Positions 17,936 through 26,968 of a DNA stretch of 64,000 nucleotides are shown in pieces. Under the pieces are notes generated by a model, which searched no databases, was not told where the DNA came from, and worked only from the letters and a program-made list of their open reading frames with translations. The stretch lies in contig JAZKJL010000003.1 in NCBI GenBank assembly GCA_040384325.1, positions 682,001 to 746,000 of the forward strand, read 5' to 3'. This DNA comes from JACMLX01 sp040384325. GTDB taxonomy: Bacteria; Gemmatimonadota; Gemmatimonadetes; Gemmatimonadales; Gemmatimonadaceae. Numbering within the stretch: the stretch's first letter is position 1; each line of letters starts with the position of its first letter. The position numbers were made by a program, and so were the translations under genes.

Positions 17936-18948
17936 TGCTCGGCACGATCCTCTCGTGGTGGGATTCACTCGGTGTCGCGATCGGCGTGCCGCTGGCGCTG
18001 CTGGCACTGCTGGTGTTGCCCGTCGTGTGGTGGCTGCGTCGCAAGGCCGCAGTGCAGGCGATGCCGTTCGCCGCGCTCGACATCGTGCGCGAGGCGAAGC
18101 CGCGCCAGAGTCGCGTGCGTCGCTGGCTGATGCGGTTGCGATTGGTGGCGCTGGCCGGCTGCGCGCTGGCGTTGGCGCATCCGTACGCGCGCGGCGGCGA
18201 ACGGCGCGAGACGCGCGACGGCATCGACATCATGCTCGCGTTCGACATCTCGAGCTCCATGCTGGCCGAGGATTTCCAGCCGCAGAACCGGCTCGAGGTG
18301 GCGCGGGCGCAGGTGAAGGAGTTCGTGAAGCTGCGTGAGTCGGATCGCATCGGGGTGGTGTCGTTCGCCGGTGAGGCGCTGACGCAGGTGCCGCTGACGG
18401 CCGATCACCAGGTGGTGCAGTCCGCGATCGACCAGCTGCAGCCCGGCCAGCTCGACGACGGGACCGCCATCGGCACCGCGATCGCCACCGCCTCCAACCG
18501 GCTGCGTGCCGCCAGCGGCACTTCCAAGGTGCTGGTGCTGCTCACCGATGGCGTGAACAACCGCGGGCAGGTGGACCCGCGTACGGCGGCGCGTGCGGCG
18601 TCGGCGTTCGGGATCCGCGTGTACGCGATCGGTGTCGGCACCGAAGGCATGGCACCGGTGCCGGTGGGTCGCGGCCTGTTCGGGCTGCGCTACGAGACGC
18701 AGCGGGTGGAGATCGACGACGCGTTGCTGACCGAGGTGGCCCGCGCGACGGGTGGCCGATATTTCCGCGCCAAGGATGCCGCGGGCCTGCAGCGTGTCAC
18801 GCGCGAGATCGACCGACTGGAGCGCACGCCCACGCTGGCGCGCCGCTCGTTGCCGCGGAGCGAGTGGTACCTGTTGCCCGGTGGCATCGCGCTGCTGGCG
18901 CTGCTGGCGGAGGCGTGGGTGCTGCAACGCCGGGGGCCGATTCCATGA
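17935..18948 (+). CDS. batA: VWA domain-containing membrane protein (BatA-like)
   Basis: This protein of 337 residues has the topology helix (about 16-33), helix (about 66-82), periplasmic-side von Willebrand factor A domain and C-terminal helix (about 310-328). The metal-ion-dependent adhesion site is intact: D104, S106 and S108 in FDISSS, then LLTDGVNNRG. This layout matches BatA of the Bacteroides aerotolerance operon, which with BatB forms a membrane complex. The function of Bat proteins is poorly understood and linked to envelope or oxidative stress. Its end overlaps the next gene by 4 nt. Confidence 0.9.
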   Translation: MLGTILSWWDSLGVAIGVPLALLALLVLPVVWWLRRKAAVQAMPFAALDIVREAKPRQSRVRRWLMRLRLVALAGCALALAHPYARGGERRETRDGIDIMLAFDISSSMLAEDFQPQNRLEVARAQVKEFVKLRESDRIGVVSFAGEALTQVPLTADHQVVQSAIDQLQPGQLDDGTAIGTAIATASNRLRAASGTSKVLVLLTDGVNNRGQVDPRTAARAASAFGIRVYAIGVGTEGMAPVPVGRGLFGLRYETQRVEIDDALLTEVARATGGRYFRAKDAAGLQRVTREIDRLERTPTLARRSLPRSEWYLLPGGIALLALLAEAWVLQRRGPIP

Positions 18949-20633
18949 ACTACGTGCTCCCCTTCCTGAACCTCTTCGCACGCGCCTGGATGTTGCCGGT
19001 GGCGTTGGTCGCCGGTGCGCTGCTGGCGGTGGTCGCGTGGCGCACCGAGGCGCGGCGTCGGTCACGCCTGGCGCAGCTGGGCGACGTGCCGGTGCTGGAG
19101 CGGCTGGTGCCGCGACGCTCCACCGGGCTGCCACCGCGTGCGCGCGCCATCGTGCTCGGCATCGCCGCCGTCTGCCTCGGCGTCGCGCTGGCCGGACCGC
19201 GCTGGGGTGAACGCGCCGAACGTCGCCGGGACGTGGGTGTGGACATCGCGCTGGTGCTCGATGTCTCGGCATCGATGCTGGCGCGCGATGAAGGCGAGGC
19301 ATCGCGGCTGGAGCGGATGAAGGCAGACGTGCGCCGGCTGCTGGTCACGATGCCGGGTGCGCGCGTGGCGCTGCTGGTGGTGGCGGGACGCAGCTACCTG
19401 CTGACGCCACTCACCGCCGATCACGACGCGCTGGAGCTGTTCCTCGACGGCCTCGATCCGGGCATGGTGAGCCAGGGTGGGAGTGCCATCGCGCAGGGCG
19501 TCGCGCAGGCCACGCAGGTGCTGGGCGTGAGCCAGGAAGGCGGCGATCGCGCGCTGGTGGTGATGAGCGACGGTGAGACGTGGGATGACGAGGCCGAGAT
19601 CGCAGCGGCGGCCAAGGCTGCGCACGATGCGCGCCTGGCGGTGGTGACCGTCGGCTACGGTACTGCCGCCGGTGCCAACATCCCGCTTGGCAACGGGTCG
19701 GTGAAACTCGATGCAGACGGACAGCCGGTGGTGACCCGCGCCAATGCCGCAACGCTGGAGGCCATCGCGCGGATCACCGAGGGCACCTACGTGGACGGGG
19801 CCACCGCCGACCGGCCGGGACGTGTGCGCGTGGCGTTGCGCCGGCTGCGGCAGACGGAGCGTGTGTACAACGCCGGCACGTCACCGGTGCAGCGCTATTC
19901 GTACTTCCTCTGGCCGGCATTCCTGTTGCTGCTCATCGACGCGCTGCTGGCGGAACGCGCGCGTCGCGCGGCACCGGCGCAGGCGGTGGCCGCGCTGTTC
20001 GTCGCCACGCTGCTGCTGCCGTCACCCGCGCGGGCACAGCAGGGTGAGGCGGTGGATGGCATGGCGCTGTTCCGTGAGCGCAAGTTCGCCGCCGCGGCGC
20101 AGGCCTTCCGCGAGCGCGCACGCGGCGGCGATGGGTCACTGCGCAATCTCTACAACCTCGGCACGGCGCTGCTGGAAGCGGACTCGATCTCCGCCGCCAC
20201 CGAGGTGCTCGACCGCGTCGTGACCATCGCACCGGATGCAGACCTGCGGTTCCGCGCGCTGTTCAACCTCGGCCTCGCCAACCTGCGCCGCGGTCGCGCG
20301 GCGAGCGAGGCGGAAGCGGGCCCGTATCTCGCCAACGCGGTGGCGGCATACCGACGCGCACTGCGCACGCGCACCGATGATCCTGATGCGAAGTGGAACC
20401 TCGAGCTGGCGATCCGTGAACAGCAGCGACAGGGCGGCGGTGGCGGAGGCGGCGGTGGTGGGCAGCAACCCCCGAACGAACCGCCGCCACCGAGCAGCAA
20501 GGGCCAGCAGGAACTCGACAAGCAACGTGCCGATGCGGTGCTCAACAGCGCCGCTCGTGATGAGCGTGACGTGCAGACGCGACGCCAGCGGGATGGACGC
20601 CGGCGCGAAGCCTCGGCCGGGCGGGACTGGTGA
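18945..20633 (+). CDS. VWA-TPR fusion protein (BatB-BatC)
   Basis: The 562-residue protein joins two Bat components. Residues 1-345 are BatB-like: two N-terminal helices, a VWA domain with D106, S108 and S110 in DVSAS, VMSDGETWDDE, and a third helix near 325-345 (YFLWPAFLLLLIDALL). A second hydrophobic stretch ending in PSPARAQ (about 352-373) looks like an internal former signal peptide. Residues 375-490 are tetratricopeptide-type helices as in BatC, with YNLGTALLEA and FNLGLANLRRG. The tail holds a glycine run and a charged region. ATG 18945 overlaps batA by 4 nt. A fusion of batB and batC is the natural reading. Confidence 0.88.
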   Translation: MNYVLPFLNLFARAWMLPVALVAGALLAVVAWRTEARRRSRLAQLGDVPVLERLVPRRSTGLPPRARAIVLGIAAVCLGVALAGPRWGERAERRRDVGVDIALVLDVSASMLARDEGEASRLERMKADVRRLLVTMPGARVALLVVAGRSYLLTPLTADHDALELFLDGLDPGMVSQGGSAIAQGVAQATQVLGVSQEGGDRALVVMSDGETWDDEAEIAAAAKAAHDARLAVVTVGYGTAAGANIPLGNGSVKLDADGQPVVTRANAATLEAIARITEGTYVDGATADRPGRVRVALRRLRQTERVYNAGTSPVQRYSYFLWPAFLLLLIDALLAERARRAAPAQAVAALFVATLLLPSPARAQQGEAVDGMALFRERKFAAAAQAFRERARGGDGSLRNLYNLGTALLEADSISAATEVLDRVVTIAPDADLRFRALFNLGLANLRRGRAASEAEAGPYLANAVAAYRRALRTRTDDPDAKWNLELAIREQQRQGGGGGGGGGGQQPPNEPPPPSSKGQQELDKQRADAVLNSAARDERDVQTRRQRDGRRREASAGRDW

Positions 20634-23056
20634 GCGTCACCATCGGGGTGCTGCTGCAGATCGCGGTGTCGGTGCAGGTGGCCGACACCGTTGCCGCGCG
20701 CACGGCGGTGCCGGTGGTGGTGCGCGCCACGGTCAATGGCAACACGGCGCCGCGCATCACTGCGCCGACGGCCAACGGCACATCGCTGGAGCTGGTGAGT
20801 GACGTGACGCGGCTCGGCGGCGGCTTCGGCCAGGCGGTGGCGACCCGCGAGACGCGGTACGTGCTGCGAGCGGGTGGCCCGGGGTTGGTGGTGCTCTCAC
20901 CGGTGATGGCGACGATCGGCACGCTGCAGGCGATCAGCCAGGAGAAGCGCGTGGTGGTGCTGCCGCCGCCGACCAACGCGGTGCCCGCATTGGTCACGCA
21001 GGCACCATTGTCGCGACGCACGCTGGTGAACTTCCATTCGCTGGTCACCAGCGACACCGCCTGGGCAGGACAGCAGGTCACGCTGCAGGTCGGCGTGTTC
21101 ATCGACGATGAGCTGCGCGCGCAATTGCAGCGCAACCCTGAGTACGTCGCGCCGTCGGTGGATGGTGCCGTGTCCTACGACCTGCCGGTGGCGAACGATG
21201 CGTTGCCCAGCCGCGATGTCGATGGGGCCCGCTACCGTCCGTTCATCTTCGCCCGCGCCCTGTTCCCGCTGCGCGCCGGCCTGCTCACCATCCCGCCCGC
21301 GCGACTGGGTTACACCCTCGGCTCCGCGGGCACGATGTTCGGCCGGCAGGAACGTCAGACGGCCAGCACGCCGACGCGCAGCGTGGTCGTGCGGGAGTTG
21401 CCGGTGGAGGGACGGCCGCCACAGTTCGGTGGCGCCGTGGGCGTGTATGCGATCAGCGCATCGGTGGAGCGTGGCGGACGCGTCGGCGATGCGCTGCAGC
21501 TCAGCGTGACGGTGACCGGGGCGGGGAACGTGAAGCTGCTGCCGGCACCGACGCTCAGCATCCCCGGGATCACCATCAACCCGTCGGGCGAAAGCATCGT
21601 CGTGGACAGCACCGACCTGCTGATCCGCGGCAGCAAGACGTTCCGCTTCCTGCTCACCCCCACCCGCGACGGCGACATTCCGCTCGGCGACGTGCGCTAT
21701 GCGTACTTCAATCCCGTGCGCGCCACCTACGAAGAAGCTATCGCGCCATTGGGATCGCTGCGTGTCGCGCCCGGCACCGCAGTGGCCGACGAGGAGCGCG
21801 TCAGCACCGTGACCGCGCTGCCGCTCGAGGCGTGGCGGGTCGAGGATATCGACGACATCACGGAACGCTGGTGGTTCCGGGTGCTCTTCCTGCTGCTCGG
21901 TGCACCGTGGCTGGCCCTGATGCTCCGTCGGCTCTATCGCGCGCTGCCGCGCCGCCCGTCGCGTGAGCGGCGCAAGCAGCGTCGCGATCCTGCGGCGGTG
22001 ACGGTGGTGGATGCGGCCACGCTGCGGCGTACGTTCCTCCGTGCGCTGGCGCCGCTGGTGCAGCTGCGCGCCGACCAGCCGTTCGCCGTGGACGACGTGG
22101 TGCGTCGCCTGAGACGTTCCGGTGCCAGCACCGATGCGGCGGAAGCTGCCGGCGCGCTGCTGTTGCGTCTCGACCGGCTCACGTTCTCCACCGCCGAGCC
22201 GTTGCGCGACGAGATGCTGGCACAACTGGAGCGCGAAGCCGCGGCGGTCACGACGCAACTGCAGGGCGAGATGTCGAGCCGTGTGCTGGAGAAGATGCGG
22301 CCCGTGGCTCGCAGCATCATCCTGGTGATCGGTGCGGCGTCGGTGCTCGGTGCCCAGCCGGCTGCATTCACGCGTGGGATTGCGGAGTATCGTGCCAGGC
22401 GGTTCACCGAAGCTGCCGCATCCTTCGCCGACGCCGCAGCGACCCAGCCCGCCAGCGCCACGGCGTGGTCCAACCTCGCCGCCGCGCACTGGATGCGTGC
22501 CGACACCGCCGGCGCAATCACCGCCTGGCAGCGCAGCGCACGACTGGCGCCGCGCGGCAGCATCGCGCTCAGCATGCTGCAGCGTCATGCGACCACCGGC
22601 GAGTTGCGCACCGCCATCGTGCCCGTGACACCGAATGTCGCCTGGTGGCTGCTGCTGGGTGTGACCGGCGTGCTCTCGCTGGCCGGGGCCGCGTGGCGCT
22701 GGCGGCAGCGTGCGATCGGCAACGGCGCCTTGATCGGCGCGGCCTGCGTGGTGGCGGGATTCGCGGCGCTGTCGGTGGTGTCGCAGCGATCGGCGAACGC
22801 GGATGGCATCGTGGTCGTGCGCCGTGACGTGGCGCTGCGCACGGAGCCCGTGCTCGCCGGCGAGGCTGGCGCGCGCGCGCGCGCCGGTGAACTGGCCATC
22901 GTGCGCGAGGCGCGTGGCACCTGGCGTCTGCTGGACGTTCGCGACGGACGATCGGGATGGGTGGAGTCGGAGGCCTTGCGATCACTGGCGATCGGCGACG
23001 GGCGGGACGTGGCACTGGCCGAGCGTCGGATCGCTGCCGACGGCGAACTCCCCTAG
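20630..23056 (+). CDS. batD: BatD protein fused to a BatE-like TPR/SH3 module
   Basis: This 808-residue protein starts at GTG 20630. Residues 1-400 are BatD-like periplasmic Ig-fold domains, followed by a transmembrane helix (about 415-432, WWFRVLFLLLGAPWLALMLR) and a cytoplasmic segment. Around residues 545-580 there is an in-frame methionine-rich start-like region with a complete signal-peptide pattern (ARSIILVIGAASVLGAQ), then TPR helices (about 580-650), two more hydrophobic helices (about 665-720), and a bacterial SH3-like domain (about 725-795). The second half matches stand-alone BatE proteins, so this is a BatD-BatE fusion, or two proteins made from one frame by internal initiation. 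mutL follows after 9 nt. Confidence 0.85.
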   Translation: MSVTIGVLLQIAVSVQVADTVAARTAVPVVVRATVNGNTAPRITAPTANGTSLELVSDVTRLGGGFGQAVATRETRYVLRAGGPGLVVLSPVMATIGTLQAISQEKRVVVLPPPTNAVPALVTQAPLSRRTLVNFHSLVTSDTAWAGQQVTLQVGVFIDDELRAQLQRNPEYVAPSVDGAVSYDLPVANDALPSRDVDGARYRPFIFARALFPLRAGLLTIPPARLGYTLGSAGTMFGRQERQTASTPTRSVVVRELPVEGRPPQFGGAVGVYAISASVERGGRVGDALQLSVTVTGAGNVKLLPAPTLSIPGITINPSGESIVVDSTDLLIRGSKTFRFLLTPTRDGDIPLGDVRYAYFNPVRATYEEAIAPLGSLRVAPGTAVADEERVSTVTALPLEAWRVEDIDDITERWWFRVLFLLLGAPWLALMLRRLYRALPRRPSRERRKQRRDPAAVTVVDAATLRRTFLRALAPLVQLRADQPFAVDDVVRRLRRSGASTDAAEAAGALLLRLDRLTFSTAEPLRDEMLAQLEREAAAVTTQLQGEMSSRVLEKMRPVARSIILVIGAASVLGAQPAAFTRGIAEYRARRFTEAAASFADAAATQPASATAWSNLAAAHWMRADTAGAITAWQRSARLAPRGSIALSMLQRHATTGELRTAIVPVTPNVAWWLLLGVTGVLSLAGAAWRWRQRAIGNGALIGAACVVAGFAALSVVSQRSANADGIVVVRRDVALRTEPVLAGEAGARARAGELAIVREARGTWRLLDVRDGRSGWVESEALRSLAIGDGRDVALAERRIAADGELP

Positions 23057-23065
23057 TTTCCGGGC

Positions 23066-24808
23066 ATGTCTCGCATCGCCATCCTCGCTCCGGCCGTCGC
23101 CGACCAGATCGCCGCGGGCGAGGTGGTGGAGCGGCCGGCGTCGATCGTGAAGGAGCTGATCGAGAACGCGCTCGACGCGGGCGCGACCGACATCGGCATC
23201 GAGATCGAGGACGGCGGGCGTGGCCTGATCCGCATCCGTGATGACGGTGCGGGCATGTCGCCCGCCGAGGCCGAACTGGCGCTCTCCCGGCACGCGACGT
23301 CGAAGATTCGCGTGGCCGATGATCTCGTCGGCGTGGCAACCTTCGGCTTCCGAGGTGAGGCGCTGCCGGCCATCGCGTCGGTGTCGCACCTGGTGCTGGA
23401 AACGTCGGAATCGGACGGCGATGGCACGCGTGTCACGGTGGCGCAGGGCACGCGGCTCGGCACGGAACCGATCGCGCGCCGACGCGGGACCACGATCACG
23501 GTGACGGAACTCTTCCACGCCGTGCCCGCGCGCCGGAAGTTCCTCAAGAGTGCGCGCGGAGAGTGGCGCGCGATTGCCGAGTTGCTGGCGACCGTGGCGC
23601 TGGTGCGTCGCGACGTGCGTCTGACGGCGATACATGATGGTCGGAACGTGTTCTCCGCGGTGCCGGCGCGCAGCTGGCGCGAACGGCTGGCCGGGGTGTG
23701 GGCCGGCGTCACGCCGTCGAACATGATCGACGTGGACGACGTGCAGGGACCGGTGCACGTGCGAGGCCTGGTGGAACAGCCGGCCAACGTGGGCCTCAGC
23801 GCGCGCCGTCTGTTCCTGATGGTGAACGGTCGTGCGATCCGCGACACGGGTCTCGTGCGCGCCGCCGAGGCGGCCTACCTGTCCACCATTCCCTCTGGCA
23901 CGCGACCGTCGCTGGCGCTGGACATCCGCCTGCCCGGCGACGCGGTGGACGTGAACGTGCATCCGGCGAAGGCGGAAGTGCGCTTCCACGAACGCTGGCA
24001 GGTGGAACGGGTGGTGGAAGGTGCGGTGCGCCGCGCGATCGGCGTGGCGGCAGCGGCGCCGTTGTTCACCAACCGGTTCGGTGGCGAGCGCACCTGGGCG
24101 CCGCCGTCGGCGTCGCCCGACCTGTCGCTGCTGCACAGGGTGCCCGACGCGGCTCCGCTGTTCGCTGCCGCGAGCGACGAGGCGACTGGCGTCGCAGTGA
24201 CGGAGGCGCCGACCGCCCACGACGTGCCTGAGCCGGTGGAGGTCCCGCCGCTGCTGCAGCTGCGCCGCATGTACCTGATGTTCGAGCGCGACGATGGCGT
24301 GGTGCTGATCGACCAGCACTCCGCACACGAGCGCGTCCTGTACGAGAAGCTGATGTCGAAGCTGCACGGCGGCGACGCGATCGTGCAGACGCTGCTCTTT
24401 CCGCTCACGCTGCACTTGAGCCCCGCCGAGGCGGACGCGTTCGAGGCGCACCGAGACGCGTTCGAGGCGCTGGGATTCGGCATCGAGGGTTTCGGAGGAC
24501 AGACGCTGGTGGTGCAGAGCGTGCCGATGCCGCACCATCGCTTCGATGCCGAGCGGGCCCTGCGCGAGACGCTGGCGTCGTTGGCGGGTGATCGCGTCGC
24601 CAGTACTGCGACGCGCCACGAGCGGCTGGCGATGACCGTCGCCTGCAAGGCGGCGGTGAAGGCGGGCGACGTGCTCTCGATGGGCGAGATGCGCGCGTTG
24701 TTCACCGACCTCGCGCGCACCACGTTGCCGGCGCACGATGTGCACGGCCGCGCCACAATCGTGCAGCTGAGCTGGGATGAACTCGACCGGCGGTTCGGGC
24801 GTGCGTGA
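23066..24808 (+). CDS. mutL: DNA mismatch repair protein MutL
   Basis: MutL couples MutS mismatch recognition to strand incision and removal. The N-terminal GHKL ATPase motifs are intact: AAGEVVERPASIVKEL, ENALDAGA, DDGAGM, RHATSKI and FGFRGEALPAI. The 580-residue protein has a C-terminal domain with DQHSAHERVLYE (416-427), equivalent to the endonuclease motif DQHAxxExxxxE, and ACKAAVKAG (from 526). The usual third metal motif CPHGRP appears as HDVHGRA (557-563), lacking the cysteine. No mutS is in the window. It is embedded between the Bat genes and miaA. Confidence 0.96.
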   Translation: MSRIAILAPAVADQIAAGEVVERPASIVKELIENALDAGATDIGIEIEDGGRGLIRIRDDGAGMSPAEAELALSRHATSKIRVADDLVGVATFGFRGEALPAIASVSHLVLETSESDGDGTRVTVAQGTRLGTEPIARRRGTTITVTELFHAVPARRKFLKSARGEWRAIAELLATVALVRRDVRLTAIHDGRNVFSAVPARSWRERLAGVWAGVTPSNMIDVDDVQGPVHVRGLVEQPANVGLSARRLFLMVNGRAIRDTGLVRAAEAAYLSTIPSGTRPSLALDIRLPGDAVDVNVHPAKAEVRFHERWQVERVVEGAVRRAIGVAAAAPLFTNRFGGERTWAPPSASPDLSLLHRVPDAAPLFAAASDEATGVAVTEAPTAHDVPEPVEVPPLLQLRRMYLMFERDDGVVLIDQHSAHERVLYEKLMSKLHGGDAIVQTLLFPLTLHLSPAEADAFEAHRDAFEALGFGIEGFGGQTLVVQSVPMPHHRFDAERALRETLASLAGDRVASTATRHERLAMTVACKAAVKAGDVLSMGEMRALFTDLARTTLPAHDVHGRATIVQLSWDELDRRFGRA

Positions 24809-25721
24809 CATCGCGGTGATCTGCGGGCCGACGGCGGCCGGGAAGTCGGCCATCGCGATGGCGCTCGCGGCGCGCACCGGTGCGCGACTGGTTAGTGCCG
24901 ACTCGCGGCAGGTGTATCGTCGTTTCGACATCGGCACTGCCAAGCCCACGCTCGCCGATCGCGCCGCGGTGGTGCATCACGGCATCGATGTCGTCGAGCC
25001 CACGGCACGCTACTCCGCCGCAGCGTGGTGTGAGGCGGCGCTGCGATGGATGGGCGACGCCGATGCTGATGGGCAACCGGTGATCGTGGTGGGTGGCACC
25101 GGCTTTTACCTGCGCGCGCTCGAGGAGCCGCTGTTCGAGGCACCCCCGGTCGATGCCGAGCAACGCGAACGGGTGCTGGCGGCGCTGGCGCCGATCGACA
25201 CGGGCGAACTCCGCGCACGATGCCTCGCGGTGGACCCCGACCGCGCGCATCTCGGTCGCACGCAGCTGCTGCGCGCACTGGAGATCCACGCGCTCACGGG
25301 GCGCCCGCTGAGCGTGTGGCTCACGGAGCGCGCCAGGCCGCCGGTGGTGCGCCCGCACTACCTGGTGGTGGATCCCGGTGCGGTGCTGCGCGTGCGCATC
25401 GCGCAGCGTGTGCATGCCATGCTGGACGCCGGCTGGGAATCGGAAGTGGCGACGCTGGCGCGTGACGTGCCCGAAGACGCCCCGGCCTGGAACGCCTGCG
25501 GCTACGGACTGCTGCGCGCGGCCATGACGGGTGCCATGCCGCGTGCCGATGCCATCGAGCGAACCATCATCGACACCCGGCAGTACGCCAAGCGGCAGCG
25601 CACCTGGTTCCGCCACCAGCTGCCCGCCGATCGTGTGACCCTGCTCGACCCGACCGCGCCCGATGCGGACCTGCGCGCGGCCGAATGGCTGGAGACCACC
25701 TCCCTGTCGGAGCACCTGTGA
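24777..25721 (+). CDS. miaA: tRNA dimethylallyltransferase
   Basis: MiaA transfers a dimethylallyl group to N6 of adenosine-37 in tRNAs reading codons starting with U. The P-loop GPTAAGKS is at 17-24, then SADSRQVYRRFDIGTAKP, VVVGGTGFYLRAL, and the C-terminal QYAKRQRTWFRHQ region. At 314 residues it is normal. ATG 24777 lies 32 nt inside mutL; GTG 24801 is an alternative that would overlap by only 8 nt and begins just before the conserved core. mutL-miaA is a common gene order. Confidence 0.95.
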   Translation: MNSTGGSGVRDIAVICGPTAAGKSAIAMALAARTGARLVSADSRQVYRRFDIGTAKPTLADRAAVVHHGIDVVEPTARYSAAAWCEAALRWMGDADADGQPVIVVGGTGFYLRALEEPLFEAPPVDAEQRERVLAALAPIDTGELRARCLAVDPDRAHLGRTQLLRALEIHALTGRPLSVWLTERARPPVVRPHYLVVDPGAVLRVRIAQRVHAMLDAGWESEVATLARDVPEDAPAWNACGYGLLRAAMTGAMPRADAIERTIIDTRQYAKRQRTWFRHQLPADRVTLLDPTAPDADLRAAEWLETTSLSEHL

Positions 25722-26911
25722 AGATCGGCATCACCTGTTATCCCACCTACGGCGGCTCGGGCGCCATGGCCACCGAGCTGGGAATCGCGCTCGCAGCCCG
25801 TGGCCACGAGATCCACTTCATCACCTACGCACAGCCGTTCCGGCTGCCGGCATTCCTGCCGCGCGTGTTCTTCCACGAAGTGGACGTGGGCCGGTACCCG
25901 CTGTTCGAGTATCCGCCCTACGACCTCGCACTGGCTGTTCGCATGCACGAGGTGGTGCGCAGCGCGAAGCTCGACGTGCTGCACTGCCACTACGCGATCC
26001 CGCATGCCACCAGCGCCTGGATCGCGCGCGAGATGCTGCGCGAAAGCGGTGAGGACGTGGCGGTGGTGACCACGCTGCACGGCACCGACATCACCATCGT
26101 CGGGCAGGATCCGTCATACCGGCCGATCACCAAGTTCTCGATCGAGAAGTCGGATCGGATCACTGCCGTGTCGGAGCACCTGCAGCGCGAGACGGTCACC
26201 GCCTTCGGCTGCACCGGCTGCTCGGTGGAGGTGATCCACAACTTCATCGACCCCGCCGTCTACGACCGTGCGCGCTATCCCGGCGCGCTGAGTGCGGTGC
26301 TCCAGTCACCGGGGAAGGTGCTGATGCACGTCAGCAACTTCCGCGCGGTGAAGCGGACGGTGGACGTGATCCGCATCTTCGCCAAGGTCGCGGCGACGAT
26401 GGAAAGCACGCTGGTGATGGTGGGCGATGGGCCGGACCGCGGTGTCGCCCAGGACGAGGCGCGCGCGCTCGGCGTCGCCGATCGTGTGCAGTTCCTCGGC
26501 CGCATCGAGAACGTCGCCCCGCTGCTGTCCAGCGCCCACCTGTTCCTGTTGCCGTCGGCCAACGAGTCGTTCGGCCTCTCGGCGCTGGAGGCCTTGGCCT
26601 GCGGTGTGCCGGTGGTGGCCTCGTGTGCCGGGGGCATCCCGGAAGTGGTACGCGACGGCGTGACCGGCGCTCTCTGCCCGGTGGGTGATGTCGATGCCAT
26701 GGCGTCGGCCGCCAGCTACATCCTCGGCGACGATGCCCGCTGGGCGCAGATGAGTGAGGCGGCCGCCAGCGATGCCCGGCAGCGCTTCAGCGAGGCCCAC
26801 ATCATCGGCCAGTACGAGGCGACCTACGAAGATGCGCTGGCCGTCTCGGCGTCGCGGCGGCGGGCCCGCGCGCGTGTCGCATCGGCCACCGGCGCGCCGT
26901 CGTTCGAGTAA
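25718..26911 (+). CDS. bshA: N-acetyl-alpha-D-glucosaminyl L-malate synthase BshA
   Basis: BshA is a GT4 glycosyltransferase that joins UDP-GlcNAc and L-malate in the first step of bacillithiol synthesis. It starts KIGITCYPTYGGSGAMATEL, contains CHYAIPHA and TTLHGTDIT, and has the GT4 nucleotide-binding region SANESFGLSALEALACGVPV. At 397 residues it fits BshA better than other GT4 enzymes. GTG 25718 overlaps miaA by 4 nt, with GGAG 5 nt upstream. Partner genes bshB and bshC are not in the window. Bacillithiol occurs in Firmicutes, Deinococcus, Bacteroidetes and related groups. Confidence 0.92.
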   Translation: MKIGITCYPTYGGSGAMATELGIALAARGHEIHFITYAQPFRLPAFLPRVFFHEVDVGRYPLFEYPPYDLALAVRMHEVVRSAKLDVLHCHYAIPHATSAWIAREMLRESGEDVAVVTTLHGTDITIVGQDPSYRPITKFSIEKSDRITAVSEHLQRETVTAFGCTGCSVEVIHNFIDPAVYDRARYPGALSAVLQSPGKVLMHVSNFRAVKRTVDVIRIFAKVAATMESTLVMVGDGPDRGVAQDEARALGVADRVQFLGRIENVAPLLSSAHLFLLPSANESFGLSALEALACGVPVVASCAGGIPEVVRDGVTGALCPVGDVDAMASAASYILGDDARWAQMSEAAASDARQRFSEAHIIGQYEATYEDALAVSASRRRARARVASATGAPSFE

Positions 26912-26923
26912 AATGCACCCCGT

Positions 26924-26944
26924 CGCGCCGCCTCCTGCGGCGCG
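26924..26944 (+). terminator. GC-rich hairpin after bshA
   Basis: CGCGCCGC (26924-26931) and GCGGCGCG (26937-26944) form a perfect 8-bp stem with a CTCCT loop. No T-run follows, so it may only pause or protect the transcript end. Confidence 0.35.
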
Positions 26945-26968
26945 GCACCGACACTCCCGCCCTGCCTC

